Origin: Microbacterium murale
GTDB taxonomy: Bacteria; Actinomycetota; Actinomycetes; Actinomycetales; Microbacteriaceae
Length of the DNA stretch: 64,000 bases
NCBI RefSeq assembly: GCF_030815955.1
Contig: NZ_JAUSXK010000001.1
Span: 3,410,001-3,474,000, forward strand
Reading direction: 5' to 3'
Part shown: in pieces, positions 15,705 through 23,967 of the stretch
Layout of the letters: every line of letters starts with the position of its first letter
How positions within the stretch are numbered: position 1 is the first letter of the stretch
Notes under the pieces: generated by a model
Told to the model about the DNA's origin: nothing
Databases searched by the model: none
Seen by the model: only the letters and a program-made list of their open reading frames with translations
Position numbers and translations under genes: made by a program

Positions 15705-16476
15705 CGGGAATCGCTGCCAGCAGTCGCTTGGTGTACTCCTGCTGCGGATGCAGCAGGACATCCTGAGTCGAGCCGTGCTCGACGATACGACCGTCCTTCA
15801 TCACCGCGACCGTGTCGCACAGGTTCTGAACCACGCCGATGTCGTGCGAGACCATGATGAGCGTGAGATCCTCCGTTTGCAGCAGTTCGTCCAGCAGTTC
15901 CAGGATCTGTGCACGGACCGTGACGTCGAGCGCTGAAAGAGGCTCGTCCCCGACGAGGATGCGCGGCCGATGCGCGATGGCCCGTGCCAGCGCGATGCGC
16001 TGGCGCTGCCCACCGGAGAACTCGTGCGGATAGCGGTCGGCCATCTCTGGTTCCAGGCCGACCTGCGCGAGCACTTCGCGCACCCTGGCTCGACGATCCC
16101 CCTCGATGCCCAGCGCCCACAGGGGTTCGGCGATGATCTGACCTGCACTCATCCGAGGGTCGAGCGATGCGTACGGGTCCTGGAACACGAGACCCGTCTG
16201 CCGGCGGAGCCAGTGCAGCGAGTGCGCTGAGCCTGTGGCGTCCACGGGCTTGCCGTCGATCGAGACTGTCCCGGCCGTCGGCCGATCGAGCCCCAGCAGC
16301 AGCCGTACCAGTGTGGACTTTCCTGACCCGGACTCGCCGATGATGCCGATCGCCTCGCCGGCCTCGATGTCGAGATCGGTCGGGTGCAACGCGGTCTGGG
16401 TACCCGCACGCTCGAACATCGAGCGCTTGGGCACTGGAAAATCGCGTGCGAGACCGCGTGCGGAGATCAGGCTCAC
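15658..16476 (-). CDS. peptide/nickel-type ABC importer ATPase (DppF/OppF-like)
   Basis: Cytoplasmic ATPase of 272 aa, one of two in a five-gene importer. Walker A is [17 protein letters not shown] (about 43-59), the signature [15 protein letters not shown] follows near 150, Walker B is [15 protein letters not shown], and the H-loop is MVSHDIGVV. The C-terminal extension ([24 protein letters not shown]) is the oligopeptide/dipeptide transporter C-terminal region that helps define the DppD/F family. Its ATG overlaps the stop of the next ATPase by 4 nt. It is last in the operon and ends tail-to-tail inside the GNAT gene. Confidence 0.92.
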   Translation of the reverse strand: MSLISARGLARDFPVPKRSMFERAGTQTALHPTDLDIEAGEAIGIIGESGSGKSTLVRLLLGLDRPTAGTVSIDGKPVDATGSAHSLHWLRRQTGLVFQDPYASLDPRMSAGQIIAEPLWALGIEGDRRARVREVLAQVGLEPEMADRYPHEFSGGQRQRIALARAIAHRPRILVGDEPLSALDVTVRAQILELLDELLQTEDLTLIMVSHDIGVVQNLCDTVAVMKDGRIVEHGSTQDVLLHPQQEYTKRLLAAIPVIPGGGGTAGGAASA

Positions 16477-17264
16477 TGCGGCCCGCCGTCCGGACGCCAG
16501 AGCGTCGCCGTGGCGTCGCGCAGCAGCCCCTGTGTGATCGGCGAGGACGGGGCGGTGAGCAACGTCGAGACGGGCGCGGCTTCGATGATGCGTCCTTGCT
16601 CGAGCACCACTCCGTGTGTCGCGACCTGCGCAAGGACGGCGAGGTCGTGGGTGATGAACATCAGCGACATACCCTGGTCGGACACGAGTGACAGCAGCAG
16701 CCGCAGGATCTCGGCTTGGATCGTCACATCGAGCGCGGTGGTCGGTTCATCTGCGATGAGCAGTCGCGGTCGGCACGCGAGCGCCATCGCGATCGCGACG
16801 CGCTGACGCTGACCGCCGGAGAGCTGGTGCGGATACTTCTGCACGATCGACTCGGGATCGGGAAGCTGCACCCGCGCCGCTTCCGCGATGGCTCGCTCGC
16901 GAGCCTCGCGCTTTCCGGCTCCGGTGTGGATCCGCACCGATTCGGCGATCTGGCGGCCGACGGTGCGGATCGGGTTGAGTGCGGTCCGCGGCTCCTGGAA
17001 GACGATGCCGATGTCGTCGCCGCGGAAGTGCGCGAGTTCGCGATCCGGCATGCCGAGCAACTCGGTGTCATCCCATCGGATGCTGCCGCGCGCCGTCGCA
17101 CCGTCGGGAAGGAGCCCGAGGATGGCGAGCGCGGTGAGGGACTTGCCCGATCCTGATTCGCCGATCAGCCCCAGCCTGGCACCGTCCGGAACCTCGAAGG
17201 AGATGCCATCGATGACACGGCGTCCGTCGATCTCGACGACGAGGTCGTGCACGGCAAGACTCAT
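16473..17264 (-). CDS. peptide/nickel-type ABC importer ATPase (DppD/OppD-like)
   Basis: Partner ATPase of 263 aa. Walker A is [19 protein letters not shown] (about 36-54), where Leu follows the Lys-Ser as usual in DppD/OppD. Other features are the Q-loop [19 protein letters not shown], the signature [16 protein letters not shown], Walker [17 protein letters not shown] and the H-loop FITHDLAVL. The C-terminal extension is short and lacks the cysteine-rich [4Fe-4S] segment found in some family members. It overlaps both operon neighbours by 4 nt, indicating translational coupling. Confidence 0.92.
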   Translation of the reverse strand: MSLAVHDLVVEIDGRRVIDGISFEVPDGARLGLIGESGSGKSLTALAILGLLPDGATARGSIRWDDTELLGMPDRELAHFRGDDIGIVFQEPRTALNPIRTVGRQIAESVRIHTGAGKREARERAIAEAARVQLPDPESIVQKYPHQLSGGQRQRVAIAMALACRPRLLIADEPTTALDVTIQAEILRLLLSLVSDQGMSLMFITHDLAVLAQVATHGVVLEQGRIIEAAPVSTLLTAPSSPITQGLLRDATATLWRPDGGPQ

Positions 17265-18127
17265 GCGACCACCGCCGGCGTGTGGGTCTCGGCGCTGCGG
17301 TGCCGGAGTGTCGGGTCGGTTGCCTCGCGCAACGCGTCACCCAGGAGGTTGAGGGCGAGCACTGTGATCGTGATGGCCAGACCCGGCCAGATCACCGAGA
17401 GCGGGTGGATGCTGATGTACCGCTGCAGATCGGACAGCAGGATTCCCCAGGACGGCTCGACGACCGACGCGCCGAATCCCAGGTACGACAGGCCCGCTTC
17501 AGCCAGAACCGCGACAGCCATCGACCAGGACAACTGCACGATGAACACGGGCGCGACGTTCGGCAGCAGATGCCGCAGCAGGTTCTGGGCGGGGGTCAGG
17601 CCCGCTGCCCGGCCCGCGAGCACGAAGTCGCTCTGCTGCACACGCCGCAGCTCCGGTCGCGTCACGCGGGCGATGTTCACGCCGAAGCCGATCCCGACCG
17701 CCCAGATCACGACCCACAGCGACCCTCCCCAGACGGAGGAGATCATCATGGCGATGATCAGTACGGGGAAGGCGATCAGGATGTCGACCAGCACCGCGAC
17801 AGTCTCGCGTATCCATCTGGCGGTGAGCGCGCCCAGCGCGGCGAGCGCGATCCCGACGACCGTCGCGACGATCCCGGCGCCTACGCTGACGAACACGGTC
17901 GTGCGGGTTCCCGCCATGACGAGGCTGAGGATGTCGCGTCCCGTGTTGTCGGTGCCGAGCAGGTGAGGCCAGCCGGGCGCTGCCCAGCGGTCGCGAACGT
18001 TGGCGTCGAACGGGTTGAAGGGCGTCCAGAAGACCGAGATCAGCGCGACGAGAGCGATGACGAGCACGGTGATCAGGCCGAAGCGTCCCGTGGCACCGCC
18101 CCAGAGGACTCGCAGCCAATTCGGCAT
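17261..18127 (-). CDS. peptide/nickel-type ABC permease (DppC/OppC-like)
   Basis: Membrane permease of 288 aa. It starts MPNWLRVLWGG, with a first helix at about 15-38 and an external loop NPFDANVRDRWAAPGWPHLLGTDNTGRDILS, which is the classic DppC N-terminal pattern. The EAA-loop region that contacts the ATPase is VLAGRAAGLTPAQNLLRHLLPNV (cut here to its core: GRAAGLTPAQNLLRHLLP). The start at 18127 gives TGATG overlap with the upstream permease; an open frame continues upstream but is antisense-like within dppB. Confidence 0.92.
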   Translation of the reverse strand: MPNWLRVLWGGATGRFGLITVLVIALVALISVFWTPFNPFDANVRDRWAAPGWPHLLGTDNTGRDILSLVMAGTRTTVFVSVGAGIVATVVGIALAALGALTARWIRETVAVLVDILIAFPVLIIAMMISSVWGGSLWVVIWAVGIGFGVNIARVTRPELRRVQQSDFVLAGRAAGLTPAQNLLRHLLPNVAPVFIVQLSWSMAVAVLAEAGLSYLGFGASVVEPSWGILLSDLQRYISIHPLSVIWPGLAITITVLALNLLGDALREATDPTLRHRSAETHTPAVVA

Positions 18128-19077
18128 CAGGCTGCCTCTCTCTGACGCGGGTCGACGAAGTGATGGATGAGATCTACGACGAAACCGACTACCAGCACGA
18201 GACCGGTGAGCACGAGCAGTTCGCTCTGCACCTTGATCAGATCGCGGGTGCCGACGTCGGCGACGAGCATTCGCCCGATCCCGGGAAGGGTGAAAAGCTG
18301 CTCGATCACGACCGAGCCGACGATGATCCCGGCCACCTGAAGGCCCAGCACCGTCACGATCGACAGGCCGACCGCAGGGATGCCGTGCTGCACGAGCGCC
18401 CTGTTGCGGCTGAGTCCCTTTGCAGCCGCGGTGCGGACGAAGTCCTGCCCTCGTGCCTGCAGGGTGGCGCTGCGAACGAATCGCAGCAGCATGGCCCCTT
18501 CGACGATGCCGATCGTGAGTGCCGGAAGAATGAGTGCGCGAAACGCCTGCCAGGGGTGGTCCCAGCCGCCACGGGGGAAGCCTTGGGCGGGAAGCCAGCC
18601 CAGCCACACTGCGAACACGACGATCAGCATCATGCCCGCCCAGATCACGGGCACGGCGGCCAGCGCCTGCGCAGTGACGCTGAGTGCCGTGCCGGAGGCA
18701 CGGCCGCGCCACAGGGCGGAGAGGATCCCGAGCGGTACGGCGATCAGCATGGCGATCACCAGAGCCATGAGGCCGAGCGGCACGGTCACCTGTGCCTTCT
18801 CGGCGAGTTCCGCGCCGACGGATGCGCCGCTGAGCTGAGAGGTGCCGAGGTCGCCGCTGAGCACTCCTCCGATCCACTCGCCGTACTGCACGACCAGCGG
18901 ACGGTTGAACCCGAGCGCTTCGCGCAGGGCCTCCACCGTGGCAGGTGATGCCTGGGTGCCGGCGATGAGCTGGGCGACATCGCCCGGGAAGACCCGGAGC
19001 GTGAGGAAGATGAGCACGCTCGACACGAGGAGTCCTGCGATCAGCAGGACTCCTCGTGTGAGTGTGTAGCGGATCAC
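18127..19077 (-). CDS. peptide/nickel-type ABC permease (DppB/OppB-like)
   Basis: Membrane permease of 316 aa with six predicted helices. The N terminus IRYTLTRGVLLIAGLLVSSVLIFLTLRVFPGD is cut short here as RGVLLIAGLLVSSVLIF and is typical of DppB. GFNRPLVVQYGEWIGGVLSG and LGTSQLSG follow in the first external loop. The EAA-loop is RTAAAKGLSRNRALVQHGIP (about 236-255). It pairs with the DppC-like protein to form the translocation channel. The gap to the substrate-binding protein gene is 7 nt. Confidence 0.92.
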   Translation of the reverse strand: MIRYTLTRGVLLIAGLLVSSVLIFLTLRVFPGDVAQLIAGTQASPATVEALREALGFNRPLVVQYGEWIGGVLSGDLGTSQLSGASVGAELAEKAQVTVPLGLMALVIAMLIAVPLGILSALWRGRASGTALSVTAQALAAVPVIWAGMMLIVVFAVWLGWLPAQGFPRGGWDHPWQAFRALILPALTIGIVEGAMLLRFVRSATLQARGQDFVRTAAAKGLSRNRALVQHGIPAVGLSIVTVLGLQVAGIIVGSVVIEQLFTLPGIGRMLVADVGTRDLIKVQSELLVLTGLVLVVGFVVDLIHHFVDPRQREAA

Positions 19078-19084
19078 GCCTTGG

Positions 19085-20602
19085 CTACTCAGCCGTCTTG
19101 GTGACGCCGGCGAGGTTGATGCGCGAGTTGATCGAATCCTCGGGGAAGCCGGCGACCAGCGGGCTGACCGCGGTGATGGTGGCGCCGTTGTAGAGCCAAT
19201 CGGCGGCGTGATCCTCCGAGACGAGACGTGCTGCCTTGGCGAGGAGCTCGGCGGATGCTTCCTCGTCGGTCTCGGCGAGTGCCTCGGCGTAGAGCGACTG
19301 CACCTCCGGGTTGTCGTAGCTGAAGTAGTAGTCCGGGTTGGCGAAGTTGCCGAAGTCGCGAGGCTCGACGTGCAGGACGAAACTCAGCTCGTAGTCCTTG
19401 TTCGTGTAGACGTCCTCGAGCCAGGTCGGGAACTCCACCGCGTCGACCTCGAGTGTGACGCCCACCTTGGCGAAGTCCGAGACCAGCACCTGCGGCACGG
19501 TCGTTCCGTAGAACGAGGGGATCGTGAGGGTGAGCTCGAGATCCTTCTGACCCGCCTCTGCGAGCAGCTCCTTGGCACGCTCAGGGTCGTACGGCGCGAC
19601 GTCCGCCAGGTCTTCATAGCCGGGGTCGAGCTCTGGGATGGGACCGTACAGCGTCTCGCCGGCGCCGACCGCTTCGATGAGTCCTTCGTGGTCGATCGCG
19701 AGCCGCAACGCCTCGCGCACCCGCGCGTCATCGAGAGGAGCTTTCGCGTTGTTGAACGCGAGCGTGGCCTTGTCCGTAGTGCGGCCGGTGGTGAGCACGA
19801 AGTCGCCCGAATCCTCCAGCTGTGGGGCGAGGTTCGGGTCGACCGCGGTCAGCACGTCGAGGCTCCCGTCGAGGGCCGCGTTCACCCCGGCAGTGAAGTC
19901 GGGGATGTACTCGAAGACGACTTCGGCGACCTTCGCCGGCTCGCCCCAGTAATCGTCGTAACGGGCGAAGGTGATGGTGCTGCCCTTGCTCCAGTTCTCC
20001 AGCGTGAACGGGCCGGTGCCGTTCTCAGCCGTCTGCAGATCGGTCGTGTCACCGGTCTGGAAGACGAGGCCGGCGGGACCAGTGAGGGTGAACAGGAAGT
20101 TCTGATTCGGCTCGGTGAGAGTGATCACGACCGTGGCCGCATCCGGAGCGGCAATGGAGGCGACACTCGCGAACTCGGCGTTGCCCTGCAGCGTCGCGTC
20201 AGTGCGCACCGCCTCATAGGAGGCGGCGACATCGGCCGATGTGAGAGCCGTGCCGCTGTGGAAGGTCAGATCCGGGTTCAGCGTGAACGTGTACGTCAGT
20301 CCGTCGTCTGAGACCTCGTAGTCAGAGGCGAGGCGCGGTTCGATCGTGTTGTCCTGCGAGCGCGTGACGAGGCCTTCATAGACGTTGTCGATGAGGATCT
20401 GCTCGATCGCGGCACCGCTGGTGTGGCGGATGTCGAGGTTGCTCGGCTCGAGCACGAGCCCCACCGAGAGCGTGGCGTTCAGGTCGGGCTCGCCCTTCGA
20501 GGTCTCGACGACGGGCTCAGGGGAGCCTGCGCAGGCGCTCAGGATGACGGCAGTTGCGGCGAGCGCCGATATGACGGCGAGGCGTCTGTTTCTTCGGAAC
20601 AT
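19085..20602 (-). CDS. family 5 extracellular solute-binding lipoprotein
   Basis: Substrate receptor of the ABC importer, 505 aa. A lipoprotein signal peptide runs from RRNRRLAVISALAATAVIL to the lipobox LSAC, so Cys24 is the likely lipidated residue. The mature part shows the family-5 signature region around residues 80-105 (LASDYEVSDDGLTYTFTL) and LTSADVAASYEAV. The ligand may be peptides, nickel chelates or opines; the sequence does not decide. As first gene of the operon it has the only sizeable upstream region and probably sets expression of all five genes. Confidence 0.93.
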   Translation of the reverse strand: MFRRNRRLAVISALAATAVILSACAGSPEPVVETSKGEPDLNATLSVGLVLEPSNLDIRHTSGAAIEQILIDNVYEGLVTRSQDNTIEPRLASDYEVSDDGLTYTFTLNPDLTFHSGTALTSADVAASYEAVRTDATLQGNAEFASVASIAAPDAATVVITLTEPNQNFLFTLTGPAGLVFQTGDTTDLQTAENGTGPFTLENWSKGSTITFARYDDYWGEPAKVAEVVFEYIPDFTAGVNAALDGSLDVLTAVDPNLAPQLEDSGDFVLTTGRTTDKATLAFNNAKAPLDDARVREALRLAIDHEGLIEAVGAGETLYGPIPELDPGYEDLADVAPYDPERAKELLAEAGQKDLELTLTIPSFYGTTVPQVLVSDFAKVGVTLEVDAVEFPTWLEDVYTNKDYELSFVLHVEPRDFGNFANPDYYFSYDNPEVQSLYAEALAETDEEASAELLAKAARLVSEDHAADWLYNGATITAVSPLVAGFPEDSINSRINLAGVTKTAE

Positions 20603-20654
20603 GAAGGTGCGGGATCCTCTCGGGGCGGCAAGTGCTGTGTGCCAGTTCGGGTAG

Positions 20655-20684
20655 AGCCTATGGATGGGCGGTCAGTGTGGTCAG
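20655..20684 (-). promoter_or_regulatory. candidate promoter of the ABC importer operon
   Basis: On the minus strand CTGACC (20684-20679), an 18-nt spacer and TAGGCT (20660-20655) lie about 55 nt before the lipoprotein ATG, which has a GAGAGGATC ribosome-binding site. The -35 hexamer is repeated 3 nt further on (CTGACC-ACA-CTGACC), a possible activator or repressor half-site pair. Confidence 0.4.
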
Positions 20685-20690
20685 AACAGC

Positions 20691-20710
20691 GGAATGCGGC
20701 GTCACATTCC
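20691..20710 (-). terminator. weak hairpin after the alpha/beta hydrolase gene
   Basis: GGAATG/CATTCC, 6 bp with an 8-nt loop, begins immediately after the hydrolase stop codon. There is no T-tract, so termination is uncertain. Confidence 0.3.
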
Positions 20711-21640
20711 TCAGGCAGGCGAGTCCGCCGCAGCACGGATCAGCTCGGCGAGTTCGGCAGGGGCCGTCTCCTGAACGTTGTGCGTGGCCTCCAGCGCGAT
20801 CACACGGGCGGTGGGTACACGCCGGCGCAGTTCGTCTCCGTCGGTCTCGCTGACAAAGCCCGATGTCGCGCGTACGAGCGTGATCGGGGCTGTCGTCTCT
20901 GCCAGATCATCCCACCCGGTTGCGTCAAGGATCGGCGCAGCCGCGCCCGTGGGCGCGGGGGCATCGGCGGAGGCCGGAGCCATCGCCTGGGCGGCGAGGT
21001 GAGCGAAGTGATGCTTCCACTCGACGCGGCCGTCGGCGCGGACGCGAGAGTTGAAGAAGACGCCGCGTTCGGTGTCCGCGCGCGAGCCGCCGAGGCCGAA
21101 GGACATCGCACGCTCCACGAGCTCATCGCGAGAGGCGAAGTGCGTCGGCCCGTCGTAGAACTCACGCAGAGCGGCCGGCCCGCCGGAGGTATCGATTCCA
21201 GGGGTGATGTCGACGGTGATGAGCTCACGGACGAGATCGGGACGCGCTGAGGCTATGGCAGCGGCTGTCAGCCCGCCGAGCGATTGCCCCACGAGGACCT
21301 GCGGCTCGTCCGCCCATTTCTCGAGCGCGACGATGACATCCGCGGCGAGAGTGCGGGGGGAGTAGTCGAGGTCTTCTCGCCAGCTGGAGTCACCGTGTCC
21401 AGCGAGGTCGACCACCAGAGCCGGCCTCTGCAGCAGCAGTGCCGTCGTGTCCCACGTATGCGCGTTGAGTCCTGCACCATGCAGAAGGGTGACCACGGGA
21501 GCGTCGTCGCCGAAGCGCAGCGCACTGAGCTCTCGTCCGTCGGCGAGTGGAACCGTCACACGCTCGACAACCGGCAAGGGAACGTTCAGCGCCTGCGCCT
21601 GATGCGGGAGATAACTGAACTCATTGGTCTCTGTCGCCAC
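20711..21640 (-). CDS. alpha/beta-fold hydrolase
   Basis: Soluble serine hydrolase of about 309 aa. The oxyanion-hole motif is LLHGAGLNAHTWD (about 50-62), the nucleophile elbow VGQSLGGLTAAAIA (about 115-128) holds the catalytic Ser, and the C-terminal histidine is in ALEATHNVQETAP. The substrate is unknown; the HGAG-x-N pattern and size fit epoxide-hydrolase/haloperoxidase-like or lactone hydrolases. A GTG start at 21640 is preferred because CAGAAT ends 6 nt before it; the ATG at 21646 is an alternative two codons upstream. Divergent from the AhpD-like gene. Confidence 0.82.
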   Translation of the reverse strand: MATETNEFSYLPHQAQALNVPLPVVERVTVPLADGRELSALRFGDDAPVVTLLHGAGLNAHTWDTTALLLQRPALVVDLAGHGDSSWREDLDYSPRTLAADVIVALEKWADEPQVLVGQSLGGLTAAAIASARPDLVRELITVDITPGIDTSGGPAALREFYDGPTHFASRDELVERAMSFGLGGSRADTERGVFFNSRVRADGRVEWKHHFAHLAAQAMAPASADAPAPTGAAAPILDATGWDDLAETTAPITLVRATSGFVSETDGDELRRRVPTARVIALEATHNVQETAPAELAELIRAAADSPA

Positions 21641-21646
21641 GACCAT

Positions 21647-21652
21647 ATTCTG
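21647..21652 (-). promoter_or_regulatory. -10-like hexamer of the hydrolase gene
   Basis: CAGAAT on the minus strand ends 6 nt before the GTG at 21640 and directly abuts the ATG at 21646. Weak, since the first base is C. Confidence 0.35.
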
Positions 21653-21794
21653 GCCCCCAGACCTGTCTTGTGTGAAATACGGGATCAGAACGACAAGAGC
21701 TCGGGACAGAAAAGGGACAATAAAGCGTAATAGAGCGCCTTCTGACTATGCATTATGCTTCTTCGCGTCGGCGACGATGTGTCGCACCTCGTCA

Positions 21795-21800
21795 TATCAT
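21795..21800 (+). promoter_or_regulatory. -10 hexamer of the AhpD-like gene, leaderless type
   Basis: TATCAT ends 6 nt before the ATG at 21807; the intervening TGGAGT could also be a weak ribosome-binding site. Confidence 0.5.
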
Positions 21801-21806
21801 TGGAGT

Positions 21807-22283
21807 ATGAGCGAGACACGCGTGCACTTGTCGAAGACTGAGCCGGCCGCGTATCAGGCGTTGGATGCATTCTCTCGCACGGTGGGCGAGATCTGTGCGG
21901 CGAACGGCATCGACGACCGCCTCAAAGAGATCGTGATGATCCACTGCTCGCAGCTCAACGGCTGCGCGTACTGCACGCGGATCCACTTCGATCGAGCCGC
22001 ATCCGCCGGCGTCGACTCGGATACGCTCCTGCAGATTCCCGTCTGGCGCGAGAGCGGAGTCTTCTCCGACCGTGAGCGGGCGGCGCTGGAGCTCGCTGAG
22101 GCGTTCACCTTGATCCACGAGGGCGGCATCCCTGACGACGTGTACGACCGAGTCGGAAGCGTGTTCACGGAAAAGGAGTACGCCGCCTTGAGCTGGGCGT
22201 GCGTGTCGATCAACGCCTTCAATAGGATCGTCGTGGCCGGCCGCTATCCGGTCCCGCCCCGTGTGGCGCAGGCGCCCGCGTGA
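21807..22283 (+). CDS. carboxymuconolactone decarboxylase / AhpD-like protein
   Basis: 158-aa all-helical protein of the CMD/AhpD family. The redox-active core HCSQLNGCAYCTRIHFDRA (about residues 49-67) contains the CxxC pair plus the following His used by AhpD alkylhydroperoxidases, so a peroxidase-type thiol function is more likely than decarboxylation. The later segment ALSWACVSINAFNRIVVAGR is the usual C-terminal helix. The ATG at 21807 is fixed by the -10. Its stop overlaps the GTG of the phosphatase gene by 4 nt, so the two are co-translated. Confidence 0.88.
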   Translation: MSETRVHLSKTEPAAYQALDAFSRTVGEICAANGIDDRLKEIVMIHCSQLNGCAYCTRIHFDRAASAGVDSDTLLQIPVWRESGVFSDRERAALELAEAFTLIHEGGIPDDVYDRVGSVFTEKEYAALSWACVSINAFNRIVVAGRYPVPPRVAQAPA

Positions 22284-22987
22284 CCGTCGTCCTCATCGAC
22301 GGCGTCTTCAACGTCCGCGACGTCGGAGGCATGCCGGCTGAGGGCGGTCGGATTCGTGAAGGGCGGCTGTTCAGGTCCGGCAACCTGGTGTCGGCCACGC
22401 CCGAGGGCCTTGCGGAGCTCGAGCGACGCGTGTCACATATCGTCGATCTTCGCGACGGACAGGAGGTCGCAAGCGCCCCTTCTCCGGCGAAGACGATCGC
22501 GACGACGCATCTCCCGCTGTTCCTCGGCTCCGTCGCATCGTTCTTCGAAGACGACATGAGTCTTGATGAGATGTACCTTCAACTGCTCGAGGAGAGCGGT
22601 GAACGGCTGGCCGATGCGATCCGCATCATCGCGCGAGGCGAGCCGACGCTCGTGCACTGCACTGTCGGCAAGGATCGTACCGGAGTGACCGTCGCGCTCG
22701 CCCTCGCCGCGGTGGGGGCGGATCGCGAGTCGATAATCAGCGACTATGCGCTCACGGCGTCCATGCTGCCGCGAGAGCGCAACCGCCAGATCGTGGCGTT
22801 CCTGGAGGTGCAGCATCCGGAAGCGCAGCACGCCGTCGCCCTGGCCACGCTGTCGCCGGCAGACGTGATGCGACGGCTTCTCGAAGAGGTGGATGCGCGA
22901 TGGGGATCGGCAGCGGCGTATCTCGAGGCGAACGGGATGACGGGTGACGAACTCGCCTCGTTGCGACGGGCTCTCATCGATGCATGA
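22280..22987 (+). CDS. tyrosine-protein phosphatase, Y_phosphatase3/DSP-like
   Basis: 235-aa phosphatase related to mycobacterial PtpB-type proteins. The N terminus (VFNVRDVGGMPAEGGRIREG, then RLFRSGNLVSATPEG) is the family's opening motif. The P-loop HCTVGKDRTGVT has the catalytic Cys at about 127 and Arg at about 133 (CX5R). The late region SMLPRERNRQIVAFLEVQHPEA is typical. Substrates may be phosphotyrosine or phosphoinositides; unknown. It starts with GTG within the stop of the AhpD-like gene. Confidence 0.9.
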   Translation: MTVVLIDGVFNVRDVGGMPAEGGRIREGRLFRSGNLVSATPEGLAELERRVSHIVDLRDGQEVASAPSPAKTIATTHLPLFLGSVASFFEDDMSLDEMYLQLLEESGERLADAIRIIARGEPTLVHCTVGKDRTGVTVALALAAVGADRESIISDYALTASMLPRERNRQIVAFLEVQHPEAQHAVALATLSPADVMRRLLEEVDARWGSAAAYLEANGMTGDELASLRRALIDA

Positions 22988-22994
22988 GCCTTGT

Positions 22995-23013
22995 ATAGGT
23001 AAGGCAACCCTTC
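22995..23013 (+). promoter_or_regulatory. DtxR/IdeR-type iron box upstream of the SIP-domain gene
   Basis: ATAGGTAAGGCAACCCTTC matches the DtxR consensus TTAGGTTAGGCTAACCTAA at 13 of 19 positions, including the AGGT and AGGC cores. It lies 23 nt before the ATG at 23037, where a bound repressor would block transcription. Iron-dependent repression is inferred. Confidence 0.7.
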
Positions 23014-23036
23014 TTCGGTGATACCATGGAGGAATC

Positions 23037-23507
23037 ATGACCACCTCCATCGACGTCCGCACTGGGCGGGCTCGCCGCCGCGCAGAGCGCCTGAGCGCGC
23101 ACTATCTGGTGACGGCTGACGAGAACTCGTTGGCAGAGCTCGAAGCGTTCCTCGTGACGCTTCCGCTGTGTGCGTCGGGTCGCATCTTCATCGAGGTGCC
23201 GGATGCGAGCGACGTCGGCATCGTCGAGGCGCCCGCTCGCATGACGGTGACCTGGCTCACGCGCTCCTCACGCTCGGGTGCACCGGGCAGCGGTCGATCC
23301 TGCGCCACCGGTGAGGCCGTCGCGCGCGCCACTTGCGCGTGGGCGGATGAGATGCTGTGCGACGGCGAGAACCCGACGCACGTGACCCTGCTCGGTGGCT
23401 ACCTGGGCACTGCCGACATCGTCGAGCACCTCACGAATGAACTCGACATTCCCGCGTCCACGATTCATGCGCCGGAGCGCTTCGGGCTGCTTCCGCTCGA
23501 CCGCTGA
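23037..23507 (+). CDS. stand-alone SIP-domain protein (siderophore-interacting protein C-terminal half)
   Basis: 156 aa. The segment GRSCATGEAVARATCAWADEM is cut here to TGEAVARATCAWADEML; with HVTLLGGYLGTADIVEHLT it matches the C-terminal NAD(P)H-binding SIP domain of siderophore-interacting ferric reductases. The full-length family is about 250-330 aa with an N-terminal FAD-binding barrel, which is missing, so on its own this protein is unlikely to reduce ferric siderophores. It may serve as a partner or regulator (inference). The iron box upstream ties it to iron limitation. A GGAGG ribosome-binding site precedes the ATG. No siderophore uptake genes are adjacent. Confidence 0.8.
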   Translation: MTTSIDVRTGRARRRAERLSAHYLVTADENSLAELEAFLVTLPLCASGRIFIEVPDASDVGIVEAPARMTVTWLTRSSRSGAPGSGRSCATGEAVARATCAWADEMLCDGENPTHVTLLGGYLGTADIVEHLTNELDIPASTIHAPERFGLLPLDR

Positions 23508-23511
23508 GCCG

Positions 23512-23967
23512 TCAGCTCGGCTCTGAGCGGTTCCGCGCTCTCCGGACGTAGTTACCGTCTTCCAGTCCGGCTTCGATCTCGAAGCGATTGCGCAGCGGAT
23601 CTCTGCCTGCGAACAGGTACAGCACCGGCATGAGGAAGCCGTAGCGCAGCCATTGCGCCTTGTGCACGGCTTCGTGTCGTAGCACGGCATCGCTCGGCCG
23701 TGCGTCACCGGTCAGGAAGCAGCCGCCGACGCACACTCCGCCGCGATTGAACGTCCATTTCGGCATGCCCTGGAAGACCCAGAGCCCCCCGCGCCGTTCG
23801 ACCGGTCCTGTGCTCCATATCGATCCCCAGGTCCATCCGACTGCCGTTCCCCAGGCATAGCCGAGGCGGCTGATGGGTGAGCGCAGCAGGAATGCCGGAA
23901 TGCGACGGTCGAATCGACGACCACGCGCGAGAACGGCGTCGGCGGTGGCGCTCCAGTCCTCATTCAC
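23512..23967 (-). CDS. hypothetical protein with an HEXXH zinc-peptidase motif
   Basis: 151 aa, no family I can name with certainty. The motif HEAVHKAQWLRYG (about residues 99-111) contains HEXXH, and a downstream acidic cluster FEIEAGLEDGNY could give the third zinc ligand. This pattern occurs in small zincin-like proteins of the DUF4157 type. A Trp/Gly-rich stretch (WGTAVGWTWGSIWS) precedes it. No signal peptide is evident, though a hydrophobic LMPVLYLFAG segment follows the motif. It overlaps the arginase-like gene stop by 4 nt and so is probably co-translated with it. Confidence 0.65.
   Translation of the reverse strand: MNEDWSATADAVLARGRRFDRRIPAFLLRSPISRLGYAWGTAVGWTWGSIWSTGPVERRGGLWVFQGMPKWTFNRGGVCVGGCFLTGDARPSDAVLRHEAVHKAQWLRYGFLMPVLYLFAGRDPLRNRFEIEAGLEDGNYVRRARNRSEPS

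Noticed and set aside
15658..20602. Specific assignment of the ABC importer to dipeptides or nickel
   Set aside because: The binding protein lacks residues that I could tie to one ligand, and no peptidase or nickel enzyme is adjacent.
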